Made by a program: the position numbers and the translations under genes
Part shown: positions 1-7,108 of the stretch, one piece after another
Layout: each line of letters opens with the position of its first letter
How positions within the stretch are numbered: position 1 is the stretch's first letter
NCBI GenBank assembly: GCA_947465645.1
Contig: CANIBQ010000128.1
Location: 1 to 11,325, forward strand
Length of the DNA: 11,325 nucleotides
Direction: 5' to 3'
Source: Acidobacteriota bacterium
GTDB lineage: Bacteria; Acidobacteriota; Vicinamibacteria; Vicinamibacterales; UBA2999
Notes under the pieces: model-generated
Told to the model about the DNA's origin: nothing
Databases searched by the model: none
Seen by the model: the letters and a program-made list of their open reading frames with translations, nothing else

Positions 1-42
1 GAGGAGCTGATCACCCACCTCGGGCGGGAATACTACGACTAG
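1..42 (+). CDS. C-terminal tail of an unidentified protein (5' end outside window)
   Basis: Frame 1 is open from the first base and ends at TAG (40-42), giving a 13-residue tail, EELITHLGREYYD. This is too short to assign to a family. It is called a gene end because the peptide has a plausible composition and a perfect hairpin starts at the base after the stop. The same frame stays open after TAG up to about 447, but that peptide resembles nothing recognisable and has the Arg/Gly/Pro-rich look of chance GC-rich reading. A chance open frame at the edge cannot be excluded. Confidence 0.4.
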   Translation, partial: EELITHLGREYYD

Positions 43-60
43 GCGGACCTGCCGGTCCGC
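43..60 (+). terminator. Perfect 7-bp hairpin directly after the stop codon
   Basis: GCGGACC (43-49) and GGTCCGC (54-60) are perfect inverted repeats around a TGCC loop, starting at the base after the TAG stop. It is a strong GC stem, but no T-tract follows, so it is not a canonical intrinsic terminator. It may instead stabilise the 3' end of the upstream mRNA. Confidence 0.4.
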
Positions 61-508
61 ATCTGCGTCGATTGCGATGATCCGCACCGCGCAGGATATG
101 CCGCCAGACGTGGCTTGATCGCCGCGTCCTTCCTCCGGCGCGACGGCGGAGGGATCCTGACCGGCATGAGGCCTTGGTCGCCCGCCCGCGTCGCTGACGC
201 GTACGCAGGCACTGCTGCGCTGTCACGGTCTGTCCGGCGGTACGAGAGCCGCTCTCCCGGCGGCGTGGCCCGGCCCTCCTTTGGCTACGCGCGGCGCGAT
301 CCAGGCGGCAGTCTCTGGTATGTGGGTCCCGTCGGCACCCGAGAAGCAGACGGCGCGGCAGCTCATGCCGAAACGCTGCGGGAGGGCTTCCGTGGCGTCA
401 AGGCGCACCCGCGGCCCGCGCGTTCGACGCGACCCCGAGACCGTTGAGTTCACCGCTCAAACGAATACGCTTGAGCCCGTGATGGCCTACGTGCGTTCGA
501 GGTCACCG
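61..508. other. About 450 bases with no convincing gene
   Basis: Open frames exist on both strands here, but none encodes a recognisable domain, none has a good ribosome binding site, and their translations are rich in Arg, Gly and Pro as expected from unselected GC-rich DNA. The frame of the downstream membrane protein is open back to 281, but that stretch does not resemble its family. No tRNA T-loop motif was found. It may be a decayed gene or long regulatory spacer. Confidence 0.5.
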
Positions 509-883
509 ATGCGTGCAATCTGGTTCGTCGTGGCGGTGGCCAGCCTGGTGCTCGGCGCCGTCGGCGTTGTCGTACCCGTGCTCCCGACGACGCCGTTCCT
601 CCTGCTCGCCGCCTATGCCGCCACCCGAAGCTCGACCCGCCTGCATACGTGGCTCGTAGAGCACCGCCTGTTCGGTCCGGTGATCACCGACTGGCAGGCA
701 AACCGCACCGTGAGCAGGCGCGCCAAGGTGACCGCCACCGTCACGATGGCGGCGTCAGCCGTGGTGCTGTTCGTGGTCGGTACGGCGTGGATCGCCCTCG
801 CCGTCACGGCGCTGATGGCCACGGTCGCCACGTGGCTCTGGCTCCGCCCGGAGCCGGCCCGGGCCTTCGACGACGAGCGCTGA
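509..883 (+). CDS. YbaN/DUF454 family small inner-membrane protein
   Basis: This 124-residue hydrophobic protein matches the E. coli YbaN (DUF454) pattern almost end to end. Near the N-terminus it has Gly-rich membrane residues followed by PVLPTTPFLLLAA (23-35), then RSSTRLHTWL (40-49) and FG...W (55-62). A polar basic stretch around 66-73 is followed by hydrophobic segments at about 76-112. It is probably an integral inner-membrane protein with three to four membrane segments; the family's biochemical role is unknown. ATG 509 was chosen because GAGGT (499-503) lies 5 bases upstream and the resulting length equals YbaN (about 125 residues). An in-frame ATG at 482 would add nine residues without a good binding site. 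The frame extends further upstream to 281, but that part has no family resemblance. The repeat block downstream separates it from acs. Confidence 0.82.
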   Translation: MRAIWFVVAVASLVLGAVGVVVPVLPTTPFLLLAAYAATRSSTRLHTWLVEHRLFGPVITDWQANRTVSRRAKVTATVTMAASAVVLFVVGTAWIALAVTALMATVATWLWLRPEPARAFDDER

Positions 884-914
884 GAGTCGGCGCAGCACGC
901 TGAAGCCCGTGCTC

Positions 915-1008
915 AAGGGGTCCAGAACGTTGCCGAACGTTCCGCAACGGCTCTAAAAGCCACAAACCCTTCCCTCTGACCCCTTCCCCCTGACCCCTTC
1001 CCCCTTCT
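915..1008. repeat. REP-like inverted repeat plus three tandem 14-base units
   Basis: Three consecutive 14-base pyrimidine-rich units occupy 967-980, 981-994 and 995-1008. The first two differ at one base (CCCTTCCCTCTGAC versus CCCTTCCCCCTGAC) and the third diverges at its 3' end. GACCCCTT occurs at 978-985 and 992-999, and its exact complement AAGGGGTC lies upstream at 915-922, so the block can fold into a long imperfect stem. Between the arms, GAACGTT occurs twice and CGTTGC (928-933) pairs with GCAACG (944-949). The architecture resembles intergenic REP/BIME-type elements. The block fills the gap between the YbaN-like gene and acs and leaves acs without a purine-rich ribosome binding site. 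Confidence 0.55.
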
Positions 1009-1019
1009 ATGCTGTCCGC

Positions 1020-2981
1020 ATGTCGAAGCCGTCCGCGGACATCTCGGACCTGCTCCAGGAACATCGGACCTTTCCACCGCCCCCAAAGTTCCGCCAGCAG
1101 GCGAACATTTCGGACCCGGATATCTACGCACGCGCAGACAAGGATCCGGAGGCGTTCTGGGCCGGCTTCGCTTCCGAGCTGGAGTGGTTCACGCCGTGGA
1201 CGCAGGTCCTCGACTGGCAGCCACCGCATGCCCGATGGTTTGTTGGCGGCACGATCAACGCAAGCGTCAACTGCGTCGATCGTCATGCGCGGGGCCCGCG
1301 CCGCAACAAGGCCGCACTCGTCTGGGAAGGTGAGCCCGGCGATCGCCGCACGCTGACCTATTTCGATCTCTACCGGCAGGTCAGTCAGTTCGCCAACGTC
1401 CTCAAGTCGCTCGGCGTGAAGCGCGGCGATCGCGTGGCGATCTACCTGCCGCTCATCCCTGAACTGGCGATTGCGATGCTCGCGTGCGCGCGCGTCGGTG
1501 CTGTGCACTCGGTGGTCTTCGGTGGCTTCAGCGCCGAGTCGTTGCGTGACCGCATCAACGACTCGCAGTGCACCCTATTGGTCACCGCCGACGGCGGCTG
1601 GCGCCGCGGACAGGTCGTGCCGCTGAAGCAGATGGCCGACGAAGCGCTCGAGGGCACCCCGTCGATCCGCAACGTCGTCGTCGTCCAGCGGTTACAGGGA
1701 GTGCCGGTGGAGGTGCACGTCAAAGAGGGGCGCGACCACTGGTACCACCGCCTGATGCAGGAGGCGTCGTACGTCTGCGAGCCGGAGCGGATGGAGGCGG
1801 AGGACATGCTCTACATCCTCTACACGTCCGGCACGACGGGGAAACCGAAGGGGATCGTGCACACGACCGGCGGGTATCTCGTCGGCACCTACGCGACGAC
1901 GAAATGGGTCTTCGATCTCAAGGAAGACGACGTCTACTGGTGCACGGCCGACATCGGCTGGGTCACCGGGCACAGCTACGTCGTCTACGGCCCGCTCGCC
2001 AACGGCGCCACGGTGCTGATGTACGAGGGTGCTCCGGACTGGCCGCAGAAGGATCGGTTCTGGCAGATCGTCGAACGCTACGGCGTCTCGATCTTCTACA
2101 CGGCGCCGACCGCGATCCGGGCGTTCATGCGGTGGGGCACCGAATGGCCGGCGAAGCGGGACCTGTCGACGCTGCGGCTGCTCGGCTCGGTGGGCGAGCC
2201 GATCAATCCCGAAGCCTGGATCTGGTACCACCGCCACATCGGCGGCGAGCGATGTCCGGTCGTTGACACCTGGTGGCAGACGGAAACGGGCGCCATCATG
2301 ATCACGCCGCTCCCCGGCATCACGACGACCAAGCCCGGGTCGGCGACGCGGGTGTTTCCCGGCATCAAGGCAGAGATCAAGAACGAGCAGGGCGACACCA
2401 TTCCTGCCGGCGGGGGCCTGCTGACGCTGACGCGTCCGTGGCCATCGATGCTGCGCGGCATCTACGGCGATCCGCAGCGCTACGTGACGCAGTACTGGAG
2501 CAAGTGGGCTCCCGATGTCTACTTCGCCGGCGACGGTGCCAAGCTCGACCAGGACGGCTTCTTCTGGCTGCTCGGCCGTGTCGACGACGTGCTCAACGTG
2601 GCAGGCCATCGCATTGGCACGATGGAGATCGAAAGCGCGCTCGTCGATCACCCGCGCGTGGCCGAGGCGGCGGTCGTCGGCCGAACGCACGAGATCAAAG
2701 GGCAGGCGGTGGCCGCGTTCGTCACGCTGAAGGAGGGAACGCCGCGCACCGAGGGGCTCGTCGCCGAGCTCAAGGAGCACGTCGTCAAGAAGATCGGCGC
2801 GATTGCGCGTCCCGACGACATCATCTTTACCGCCGACCTGCCCAAGACGCGATCCGGCAAGATCATGCGGCGGCTGCTGAGGGACATTGCCGAAGGGAAG
2901 ACACTCGGTGACACGACAACGCTGGCGGACCCGGCCGTGGTGGCGAGGCTGAAGACGCAGTACGAGGACGAAGCTAACTGA
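1020..2981 (+). CDS. acs: Acetyl-CoA synthetase (AMP-forming)
   Basis: The 653-residue protein makes acetyl-CoA from acetate, ATP and CoA through acetyl-AMP in the cytosol; E. coli Acs has 652 residues. The adenylate-forming motif [11 protein letters not shown] is at 268-278 and the hinge aspartate at D522 in GRVDD. K614 in [10 protein letters not shown] is the catalytic lysine that is acetylated in Salmonella Acs (K609). Numbering is offset by five from Salmonella Acs. The acetate-pocket residues V315, T316, V391 and W419 correspond to Salmonella V310, T311, V386 and W414, which favours acetate over propionate or longer acids. The ATG at 1020 gives a family-typical N-terminus ([10 protein letters not shown]), but only a pyrimidine tract precedes it, with no Shine-Dalgarno sequence. 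The last codons overlap the convergent GGDEF gene by 8 bases. If K614 is acetylated, a partner acetyltransferase/deacetylase must be encoded elsewhere. Confidence 0.96.
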   Translation: MSKPSADISDLLQEHRTFPPPPKFRQQANISDPDIYARADKDPEAFWAGFASELEWFTPWTQVLDWQPPHARWFVGGTINASVNCVDRHARGPRRNKAALVWEGEPGDRRTLTYFDLYRQVSQFANVLKSLGVKRGDRVAIYLPLIPELAIAMLACARVGAVHSVVFGGFSAESLRDRINDSQCTLLVTADGGWRRGQVVPLKQMADEALEGTPSIRNVVVVQRLQGVPVEVHVKEGRDHWYHRLMQEASYVCEPERMEAEDMLYILYTSGTTGKPKGIVHTTGGYLVGTYATTKWVFDLKEDDVYWCTADIGWVTGHSYVVYGPLANGATVLMYEGAPDWPQKDRFWQIVERYGVSIFYTAPTAIRAFMRWGTEWPAKRDLSTLRLLGSVGEPINPEAWIWYHRHIGGERCPVVDTWWQTETGAIMITPLPGITTTKPGSATRVFPGIKAEIKNEQGDTIPAGGGLLTLTRPWPSMLRGIYGDPQRYVTQYWSKWAPDVYFAGDGAKLDQDGFFWLLGRVDDVLNVAGHRIGTMEIESALVDHPRVAEAAVVGRTHEIKGQAVAAFVTLKEGTPRTEGLVAELKEHVVKKIGAIARPDDIIFTADLPKTRSGKIMRRLLRDIAEGKTLGDTTTLADPAVVARLKTQYEDEAN

Positions 2982-3963
2982 TCTTCGTTCGTGGCCGTCG
3001 TGCAGGGAGGGGCGTGGCGGCGGCGACGTCCACACGCTCGACGCGGTTCCGGCCGGCTTCCTTCGCGCGGCGCACGGCGTGCTCGGCTTCCTCCAGTAAC
3101 TGCTCGGCGCGTACGCTCGCGTCAATCGACTCCGCGACCAGCACCGCCACCGACACCGTCACGTCGACCTGCTCCTCGGTGACGTGGTCGTGCAGCGCCA
3201 ACCGCTCCTGCACCATCACCCGGAGCCGCTCGGCGAGGGTCTCGGCGTTGGCGTGTTCGGTCTCCGGCAGCAACACGGCGAAGGTGTCCTCGTCGCATCT
3301 CGACACCCAGTCCTGCTCGCGGAAATAGTTGGTGACAAGGATCCCGATCCGTTCGAGGACGCGGTCGCCGAAGCCATAGCCACGCTGCTCATTGATGTCT
3401 GCCAGCCGATCGACGTTGAAGACGATCAGTGCAAACGGATGGCCGAATCGTTCGGAGCGCTGGATCTCCTTGTCGAGCGCCGCCAGCAGCACCCCCCGCG
3501 TATGCAGCGTCGTGAGCGGGTCGGTCAGCGCCCGCGTGCCGGGCTCGCGGGCCTTCAGCTCGGCGACCGCCGCCAGGACGTCGAACGACGCACGCCGCAC
3601 CATCTGCGCGATTGCCGGCCACGGTTCTGACGTGGCGCCGAACGATTCGTCCAGGGCCAGCTCGTCGAGGGCGGAGCGCTCGATCAGATAGGCCAGCGAG
3701 AACAGCTGGCCGAGCGACAGGCCGTTGTCGTGAGCGAGGCTGAGCAGGTCGGCGATGCGCCCATCGCGCGAGTCGAGCTCCCCGTCACGGGTCGCGGAAA
3801 TCAGGAACTGGAGGACGAGCGCCCCCATGGCCGCGCCGCGGTCCGTGTCGAGCGTGTCGACCCCGGCAAACGGAAAGACCCCGAGCGCGTCGCTGACGAC
3901 GATCTCCATCCGTTGCTCGAGGATCCGGGCGAGCTGCTCCCGGGGTTGGCTGGCGTCCTGCAC
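2974..3963 (-). CDS. Degenerate GGDEF-domain protein, probable non-catalytic c-di-GMP receptor
   Basis: The 329-residue protein has no obvious signal peptide or membrane segment, so it is probably cytosolic. Residues 1-140 form a helix-rich region (possibly RsbRD-like, not certain), and about 142-312 form a GGDEF domain opening with [10 protein letters not shown]. The signature GGDEF is replaced by DEDTF (224-228): both glycines and the catalytic Glu are gone. The first metal-binding Asp is Asn183 (FNVD), although GYGFGD (195-200) is kept. Cyclase activity is therefore very unlikely. R215-E-Q-D218 lies exactly five residues before the signature, the spacing of the RxxD inhibitory site that binds c-di-GMP in PleD-type cyclases. 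The start is GTG (3961-3963); an in-frame TAA lies seven codons upstream, so the start can only be here or further in, for example Met19. The gene is divergent from the MshEN-containing ATPase and overlaps the end of acs. Confidence 0.85.
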   Translation of the reverse strand: MQDASQPREQLARILEQRMEIVVSDALGVFPFAGVDTLDTDRGAAMGALVLQFLISATRDGELDSRDGRIADLLSLAHDNGLSLGQLFSLAYLIERSALDELALDESFGATSEPWPAIAQMVRRASFDVLAAVAELKAREPGTRALTDPLTTLHTRGVLLAALDKEIQRSERFGHPFALIVFNVDRLADINEQRGYGFGDRVLERIGILVTNYFREQDWVSRCDEDTFAVLLPETEHANAETLAERLRVMVQERLALHDHVTEEQVDVTVSVAVLVAESIDASVRAEQLLEEAEHAVRRAKEAGRNRVERVDVAAATPLPARRPRTKIS

Positions 3964-4180
3964 TGTTGCTGCTATCGGTTGTTACACAACGGCCCGACAA
4001 TGAGCCTGCAGGCGTTGTTATAGGACAGACTTACGAAAATAGTCCAGCTTGGCCGCCGATTACGATATTGGTGCCGCCCCGCCTGCCGCGTTTGTAGTTC
4101 AATGTTGCTCCGCCACCTACCGAGACAGGGTCCAGCCGCCGAAACCCTGAAGGTCCAGAACATGCCGGGGAGAATCAGGG
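3964..4180. promoter_or_regulatory. Divergent intergenic region between the GGDEF gene and the assembly ATPase
   Basis: These 217 bases separate two divergent genes and must hold signals for both, and local AT content is higher around 3975-4070. No convincing -35/-10 pair was found on either strand. A small hairpin, CAGGGT (4126-4131) with ACCCTG (4144-4149), and a direct repeat GGTCCAG (4129-4135, 4152-4158) lie just before the ATPase start. GGGGAGA (4167-4173), 7 bases before the TTG at 4181, is the ATPase ribosome binding site. An ATG at 4162 opens an 8-codon frame that closes at 4188, overlapping the TTG start. No c-di-GMP riboswitch was recognised. Confidence 0.5.
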
Positions 4181-6202
4181 TTGCGTAAGAAGATCGGCGA
4201 GTGTCTCGTCCAATCGGGACTCATCTCCGAAACCGACCTGCAGACGGCGCTGGTGGAGCACAAGCGCTCCGGCGAGCGGCTGGGCGCAGTGCTCGTCCGC
4301 ATGAATCTGGCGACCGACCGTCAGATTGCCAAGGCGCTCGCCTACCAGCTCGGATTTTCGTACGTCAACCTGGCGGAGAACCCCCCGGACCCCGGCGCGG
4401 TCATGCTCATCCCGAAGGATCTTGCGCTCAAGCGCACCTGCCTCGCGATTGCGGTCGAGAAGAACCTGCTGACCGTGGCGATGTCGGATCCGCTGCTCTT
4501 CACGCTGGTGCAGGATCTCGAGTTCCAGAGCGGGTACCGCATCAAGCAGGTCGTGGCGACGCGCGCCGAGATCGTCGACGCCATCCACGCGTCATACCCG
4601 GACAAGGCGCTCGCGCGCGTCAACCAGAGCGGTTCCGGCATCGCCGTCCAGGTGACCACGCGGTCACAGGCACCCGGTATCGAGGGCTACGGCGGGATGC
4701 TGGCACCGCTCGCCGAGGGCGCCATCGCGTCCCGCCGGCCCGACGATGACGTCTTCGAGCAGCCGGGCACGCGGGGGGGCACGCCGGAGAACGCGCCGAT
4801 CATCGACCTGGTCGACCTTGTCATCAAGAGCGCGCTCAAGAGCCGGGCCAGCGACATCCACATCGAGCCGACCGAGCACAACGTCGTCGTCCGTCATCGC
4901 CTAGACGGCCTGCTGAAGGAAGTGATGGACCTGCCGAAGTGGGTCCACGAAGGGCTCGTCGCGCGCATGAAGATCATGGGCGGCATGGACATCGCGGAGA
5001 AGCGGTTGCCGCAGGACGGCCGCATCCGCACCGCCGCCGAGGACGGCCAGGAGGTCGACTTCCGTGCCTCGACGCTGCGGACGATCTTCGGCGAGAAGTT
5101 CGTGCTTCGCGTCCTCGACCATCGAAAAGGCGTGCCGCCGCTCGAGGAGCTCGGGTTCTCCGCGACGGCTCTTGAACAGCTCCGGTTCTTCCTTCGTCAC
5201 CAGCACGGCATGATCCTCGTCGTCGGGCCGACCGGTTCCGGCAAGACGACGACGCTCTGTTCCGCGCTGACGGCGGTGCGGTCGGAGCGCACGAACATCA
5301 TCACCATCGAGGACCCGGTCGAGTACCAGATTCCCGGCGTCAACCAGACGCAGATCAACGACAAGATCAAACTGACGTTTGCCAGCGCGCTGCGCTCGAT
5401 CCTCCGCCAGGACCCGGACGTCGTCCTGGTCGGCGAGATCCGCGATCAGGAGACGGCGCGCATTGCCATGCAGGCGGCGCAGACGGGCCACCTGGTGCTG
5501 TCCACGCTCCACACCGACGATGCCCCGTCGTGCGTGACGCGATTGACGGACATCGGCATTGAGCCCTACGTCGCCGCGTCGGCGCTGATCGGCGTCGTCG
5601 CGCAGCGCCTGATGCGGCGGCTCTGCATGCACTGCCGGCGTCCGTACACGCCCGATCCCGAGACGCTGCGCGCGATGAGCGTGTCCGAGACGGAGGCCGA
5701 CACGCTGACGTTCTACCGGGCGGTCGGCTGCGATCAGTGCAATCACACCGGCTACCGCGGCCGTGTCGGCATTTACGAAGTGATGGCGGTGAACGACAAG
5801 CTCCGGCGTCTGATCGCCCAGCGCGGCAACGAAGCGCAGCTGCGCGACGCCGCGGTGGATGGGGGGATGATCTCGCTCGGCGAAGACGGGCTGATGAAGG
5901 TCAAGGCCGGCGTGACGACGCCCGAGGAACTGCTGCGCGTCGTCACCGAGGTGCGCGAAGCGAAGACCGCGTGTCCCGACTGCGGCGCCGGCGTGTCCGC
6001 CGACTTCGTGGCGTGCCCGACCTGTGGTTACCGCGTCGGCGGCGGGTGCCCGCATTGCCATCGCCCGCAGCAGGCGGGCTGGAAATTCTGTCCGTACTGC
6101 GCGAAGAGCACTGAAGGTGGCCGGAGACCGGCCCGCCGTCTCGGCAGGAAACACGAGGTACGCGAGCTGCCCCCGGCCAACGTTGCCGAGTTCAAGAAGT
6201 AA
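4181..6202 (+). CDS. PilB/GspE-type assembly ATPase with N-terminal MshEN domain and C-terminal double zinc ribbon
   Basis: This 673-residue hexameric motor ATPase would drive type IV pilus extension or type II secretion from the cytoplasmic face. Residues 3-56 form an MshEN c-di-GMP-binding repeat pair: the second half is canonical (RLG at 33-35, ending Q56), the first is relaxed (KIG at 4-6, ending H27). Residues 57-140 complete the N-terminal domain and a linker runs to about 205. The ATPase core follows, with Walker A GPTGSGKTT (349-357), Walker B ending at E419, and the His box around H437 and H444. The usual four-Cys metal site is C482, C485, C517 and C520. The tail is unusual: CxxC pairs at 598/601, 612/615, 623/626 and 637/640 form two successive zinc ribbons with identical x10 spacing, followed by a basic end. 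The start must be TTG 4181, because an in-frame TGA lies at 4148 with no other start between. No pilC, pilT or pilin gene is adjacent. A G7 run (4773-4779) keeps frame. Confidence 0.92.
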   Translation: MRKKIGECLVQSGLISETDLQTALVEHKRSGERLGAVLVRMNLATDRQIAKALAYQLGFSYVNLAENPPDPGAVMLIPKDLALKRTCLAIAVEKNLLTVAMSDPLLFTLVQDLEFQSGYRIKQVVATRAEIVDAIHASYPDKALARVNQSGSGIAVQVTTRSQAPGIEGYGGMLAPLAEGAIASRRPDDDVFEQPGTRGGTPENAPIIDLVDLVIKSALKSRASDIHIEPTEHNVVVRHRLDGLLKEVMDLPKWVHEGLVARMKIMGGMDIAEKRLPQDGRIRTAAEDGQEVDFRASTLRTIFGEKFVLRVLDHRKGVPPLEELGFSATALEQLRFFLRHQHGMILVVGPTGSGKTTTLCSALTAVRSERTNIITIEDPVEYQIPGVNQTQINDKIKLTFASALRSILRQDPDVVLVGEIRDQETARIAMQAAQTGHLVLSTLHTDDAPSCVTRLTDIGIEPYVAASALIGVVAQRLMRRLCMHCRRPYTPDPETLRAMSVSETEADTLTFYRAVGCDQCNHTGYRGRVGIYEVMAVNDKLRRLIAQRGNEAQLRDAAVDGGMISLGEDGLMKVKAGVTTPEELLRVVTEVREAKTACPDCGAGVSADFVACPTCGYRVGGGCPHCHRPQQAGWKFCPYCAKSTEGGRRPARRLGRKHEVRELPPANVAEFKK

Positions 6203-6208
6203 GATCCC

Positions 6209-6228
6209 AGATCCCGGATTCGGGATCT
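6209..6228 (+). repeat. Perfect 8-bp hairpin in the ATPase/J-domain gap
   Basis: AGATCCCG (6209-6216) and CGGGATCT (6221-6228) are perfect inverted repeats around a GATT loop, ending 1 base before the ATG at 6230. A partial direct repeat, GATCCCAGATCCC, overlaps its left arm. The stem occupies the place where a ribosome binding site would be expected, so translation of the J-domain gene may depend on coupling to the upstream gene or on melting of the stem. The sequence also resembles short intergenic GGATTCGGGAT-type repeats. Confidence 0.65.
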
Positions 6229-6229
6229 G

Positions 6230-7048
6230 ATGACGAAGACCTACTACGAACTGCTGGGCGTGCCGCTCTCGGCACCCCCGGACGAAATCAAGCGGGCGTT
6301 CCGCCGCGAGATCGCCAAGTATCATCCCGACAAGGTCCAACACCTGGGACGCGAGTTTCAGGAGATCGCCGCCGTCAAGGCCGCCGAGCTGACACAGGCC
6401 TACAAGGCGCTGAGCGACTCCGTGCTACGTGCCGAGTACGACGCGCAGCTGGGTAGCGTGCTCTCGCCCGAGCCGCCCCGCGCCGCGCCGGCGCAGCCGT
6501 CACCGGCGCCCGCTGCCGCTGCCGCGGCGACGCGGGCTCCCGCGCCGCCGCCGGTTGAACCGCCCTCCGGCTCGTCGGGGACCTTTTCTCAGGAACGCGC
6601 CGGCGCCAGCGAGCTGGTTCGCCGGGCGACCGTCATCCGGTTCCGCCAGGCCGTTGCCAGCGAGTTCGGCCGCTTCGAGGAAAGCCCGGTGTCGGGTTTC
6701 GATGTCACCTGTGTGCCGAAACCGGCCTTCTTCAGCATGAAGATGCCGCCGCGGGTGCTCGGTCGTTTCGTCGACCAGGTCGACCGCGCCGCGCTGACCG
6801 AGACGTGGGGGCTGGCCTCGCGAATGAAAAAGGACACGCAACGCGACCTGGTGGTCTTTCTCATGGGGCCCGCGATCGCCCAGGCGGGGGAGCTGGGGGC
6901 GGCGACCGCGGATCAGCGCCGCAAGCCGATGCCGGCGGGCGGCAAGCTGATCATGGTGCCGGTCAACACCCGCAACTGGCACGCCCACGTTCCCGCCGAT
7001 GCCCCCCCGGTCGTAAAATCACTGGTCGCCAGGCTCAAGTCGTCGTAA
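6230..7048 (+). CDS. J-domain (DnaJ-like) protein with unrecognised C-terminal domain
   Basis: This 272-residue protein is a J-domain co-chaperone that would stimulate a DnaK-type ATPase. Residues 3-73 are a typical J-domain: YYELLGV at 5-11, the essential HPD at 32-34, and the helix IV region ending LRAEYDAQL. A Pro/Ala-rich linker covers about 78-120. The remaining 150 residues (124-272) form a compact, non-DnaJ domain; no zinc finger or G/F region is present, so this is a class III (DnaJC-like) protein. The C-terminal domain is unfamiliar. Features include RFRQAV (138-142 region), FDVTCVPKPAFFSMKMPPR, DLVVFLMGPA and the PVNTRNWHAHVP stretch at 244-255. ATG 6230 gives the family-normal N-terminus but has no visible Shine-Dalgarno sequence because a hairpin precedes it. 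It lies 27 bases after the ATPase stop and is probably co-transcribed, which suggests a client related to the pilus or secretion motor. Confidence 0.85.
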   Translation: MTKTYYELLGVPLSAPPDEIKRAFRREIAKYHPDKVQHLGREFQEIAAVKAAELTQAYKALSDSVLRAEYDAQLGSVLSPEPPRAAPAQPSPAPAAAAAATRAPAPPPVEPPSGSSGTFSQERAGASELVRRATVIRFRQAVASEFGRFEESPVSGFDVTCVPKPAFFSMKMPPRVLGRFVDQVDRAALTETWGLASRMKKDTQRDLVVFLMGPAIAQAGELGAATADQRRKPMPAGGKLIMVPVNTRNWHAHVPADAPPVVKSLVARLKSS

Positions 7049-7050
7049 GG

Positions 7051-7074
7051 CCGGTTGCGGTGTCGACCGCCCGG
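7051..7074 (+). terminator. GC-rich hairpin after the J-domain gene
   Basis: CCGG (7051-7054) and CCGG (7071-7074) enclose GCGGT (7057-7061) and ACCGC (7066-7070), giving about nine paired bases with a two-base bulge and a GTCG loop, only 2 bases after the TAA stop. There is no T-tract. It could attenuate read-through into the ABC ATPase gene or protect an mRNA 3' end. Confidence 0.35.
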
Positions 7075-7108
7075 AACTGGTAACGCATGGTCTCCGTAAG
7101 GTGTGTGC

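Noticed and set aside
115..447. A 110-codon plus-strand frame and an overlapping minus-strand frame (223-453).
   Set aside because: They start with poor signals, share the same DNA, and encode no recognisable protein.
281..508. Upstream extension of the YbaN-like gene to an ATG at 281 (200 residues).
   Set aside because: The extra 76 residues do not resemble the family, whereas ATG 509 has a good binding site and gives the family-normal length.
1020..2981. Propionyl-CoA or acetoacetyl-CoA synthetase instead of acetyl-CoA synthetase.
   Set aside because: All four acetate-pocket residues match Salmonella Acs, including the Trp that blocks longer acyl groups, and the length matches Acs.
1692..3125. 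A 477-codon open frame antisense to acs on the minus strand.
   Set aside because: It is the shadow of a clear acs gene; GC-rich third positions keep the opposite strand open, and the translation is Arg/Asp/His-rich with no family resemblance.
4090..4115. tRNA-like string (TAGTTCAATG) in the divergent intergenic region.
   Set aside because: No matching acceptor stem, anticodon arm or GTTCGA T-loop could be found around it.
4021..4180. c-di-GMP riboswitch in front of the MshEN ATPase gene.
   Set aside because: No GEMM-type conserved core could be matched; only a short hairpin and a 7-base direct repeat are present.
4773..4779. G7 run inside the assembly ATPase gene as a frameshift or phase-variation site.
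   Set aside because: The frame is intact across it and lies in a linker; a single G7 in GC-rich DNA is unremarkable.
4901..6343. A 480-codon minus-strand frame opposite the assembly ATPase.
   Set aside because: Every catalytic motif lies in the plus frame; the antisense translation has no recognisable domain and crosses the intergenic hairpin.
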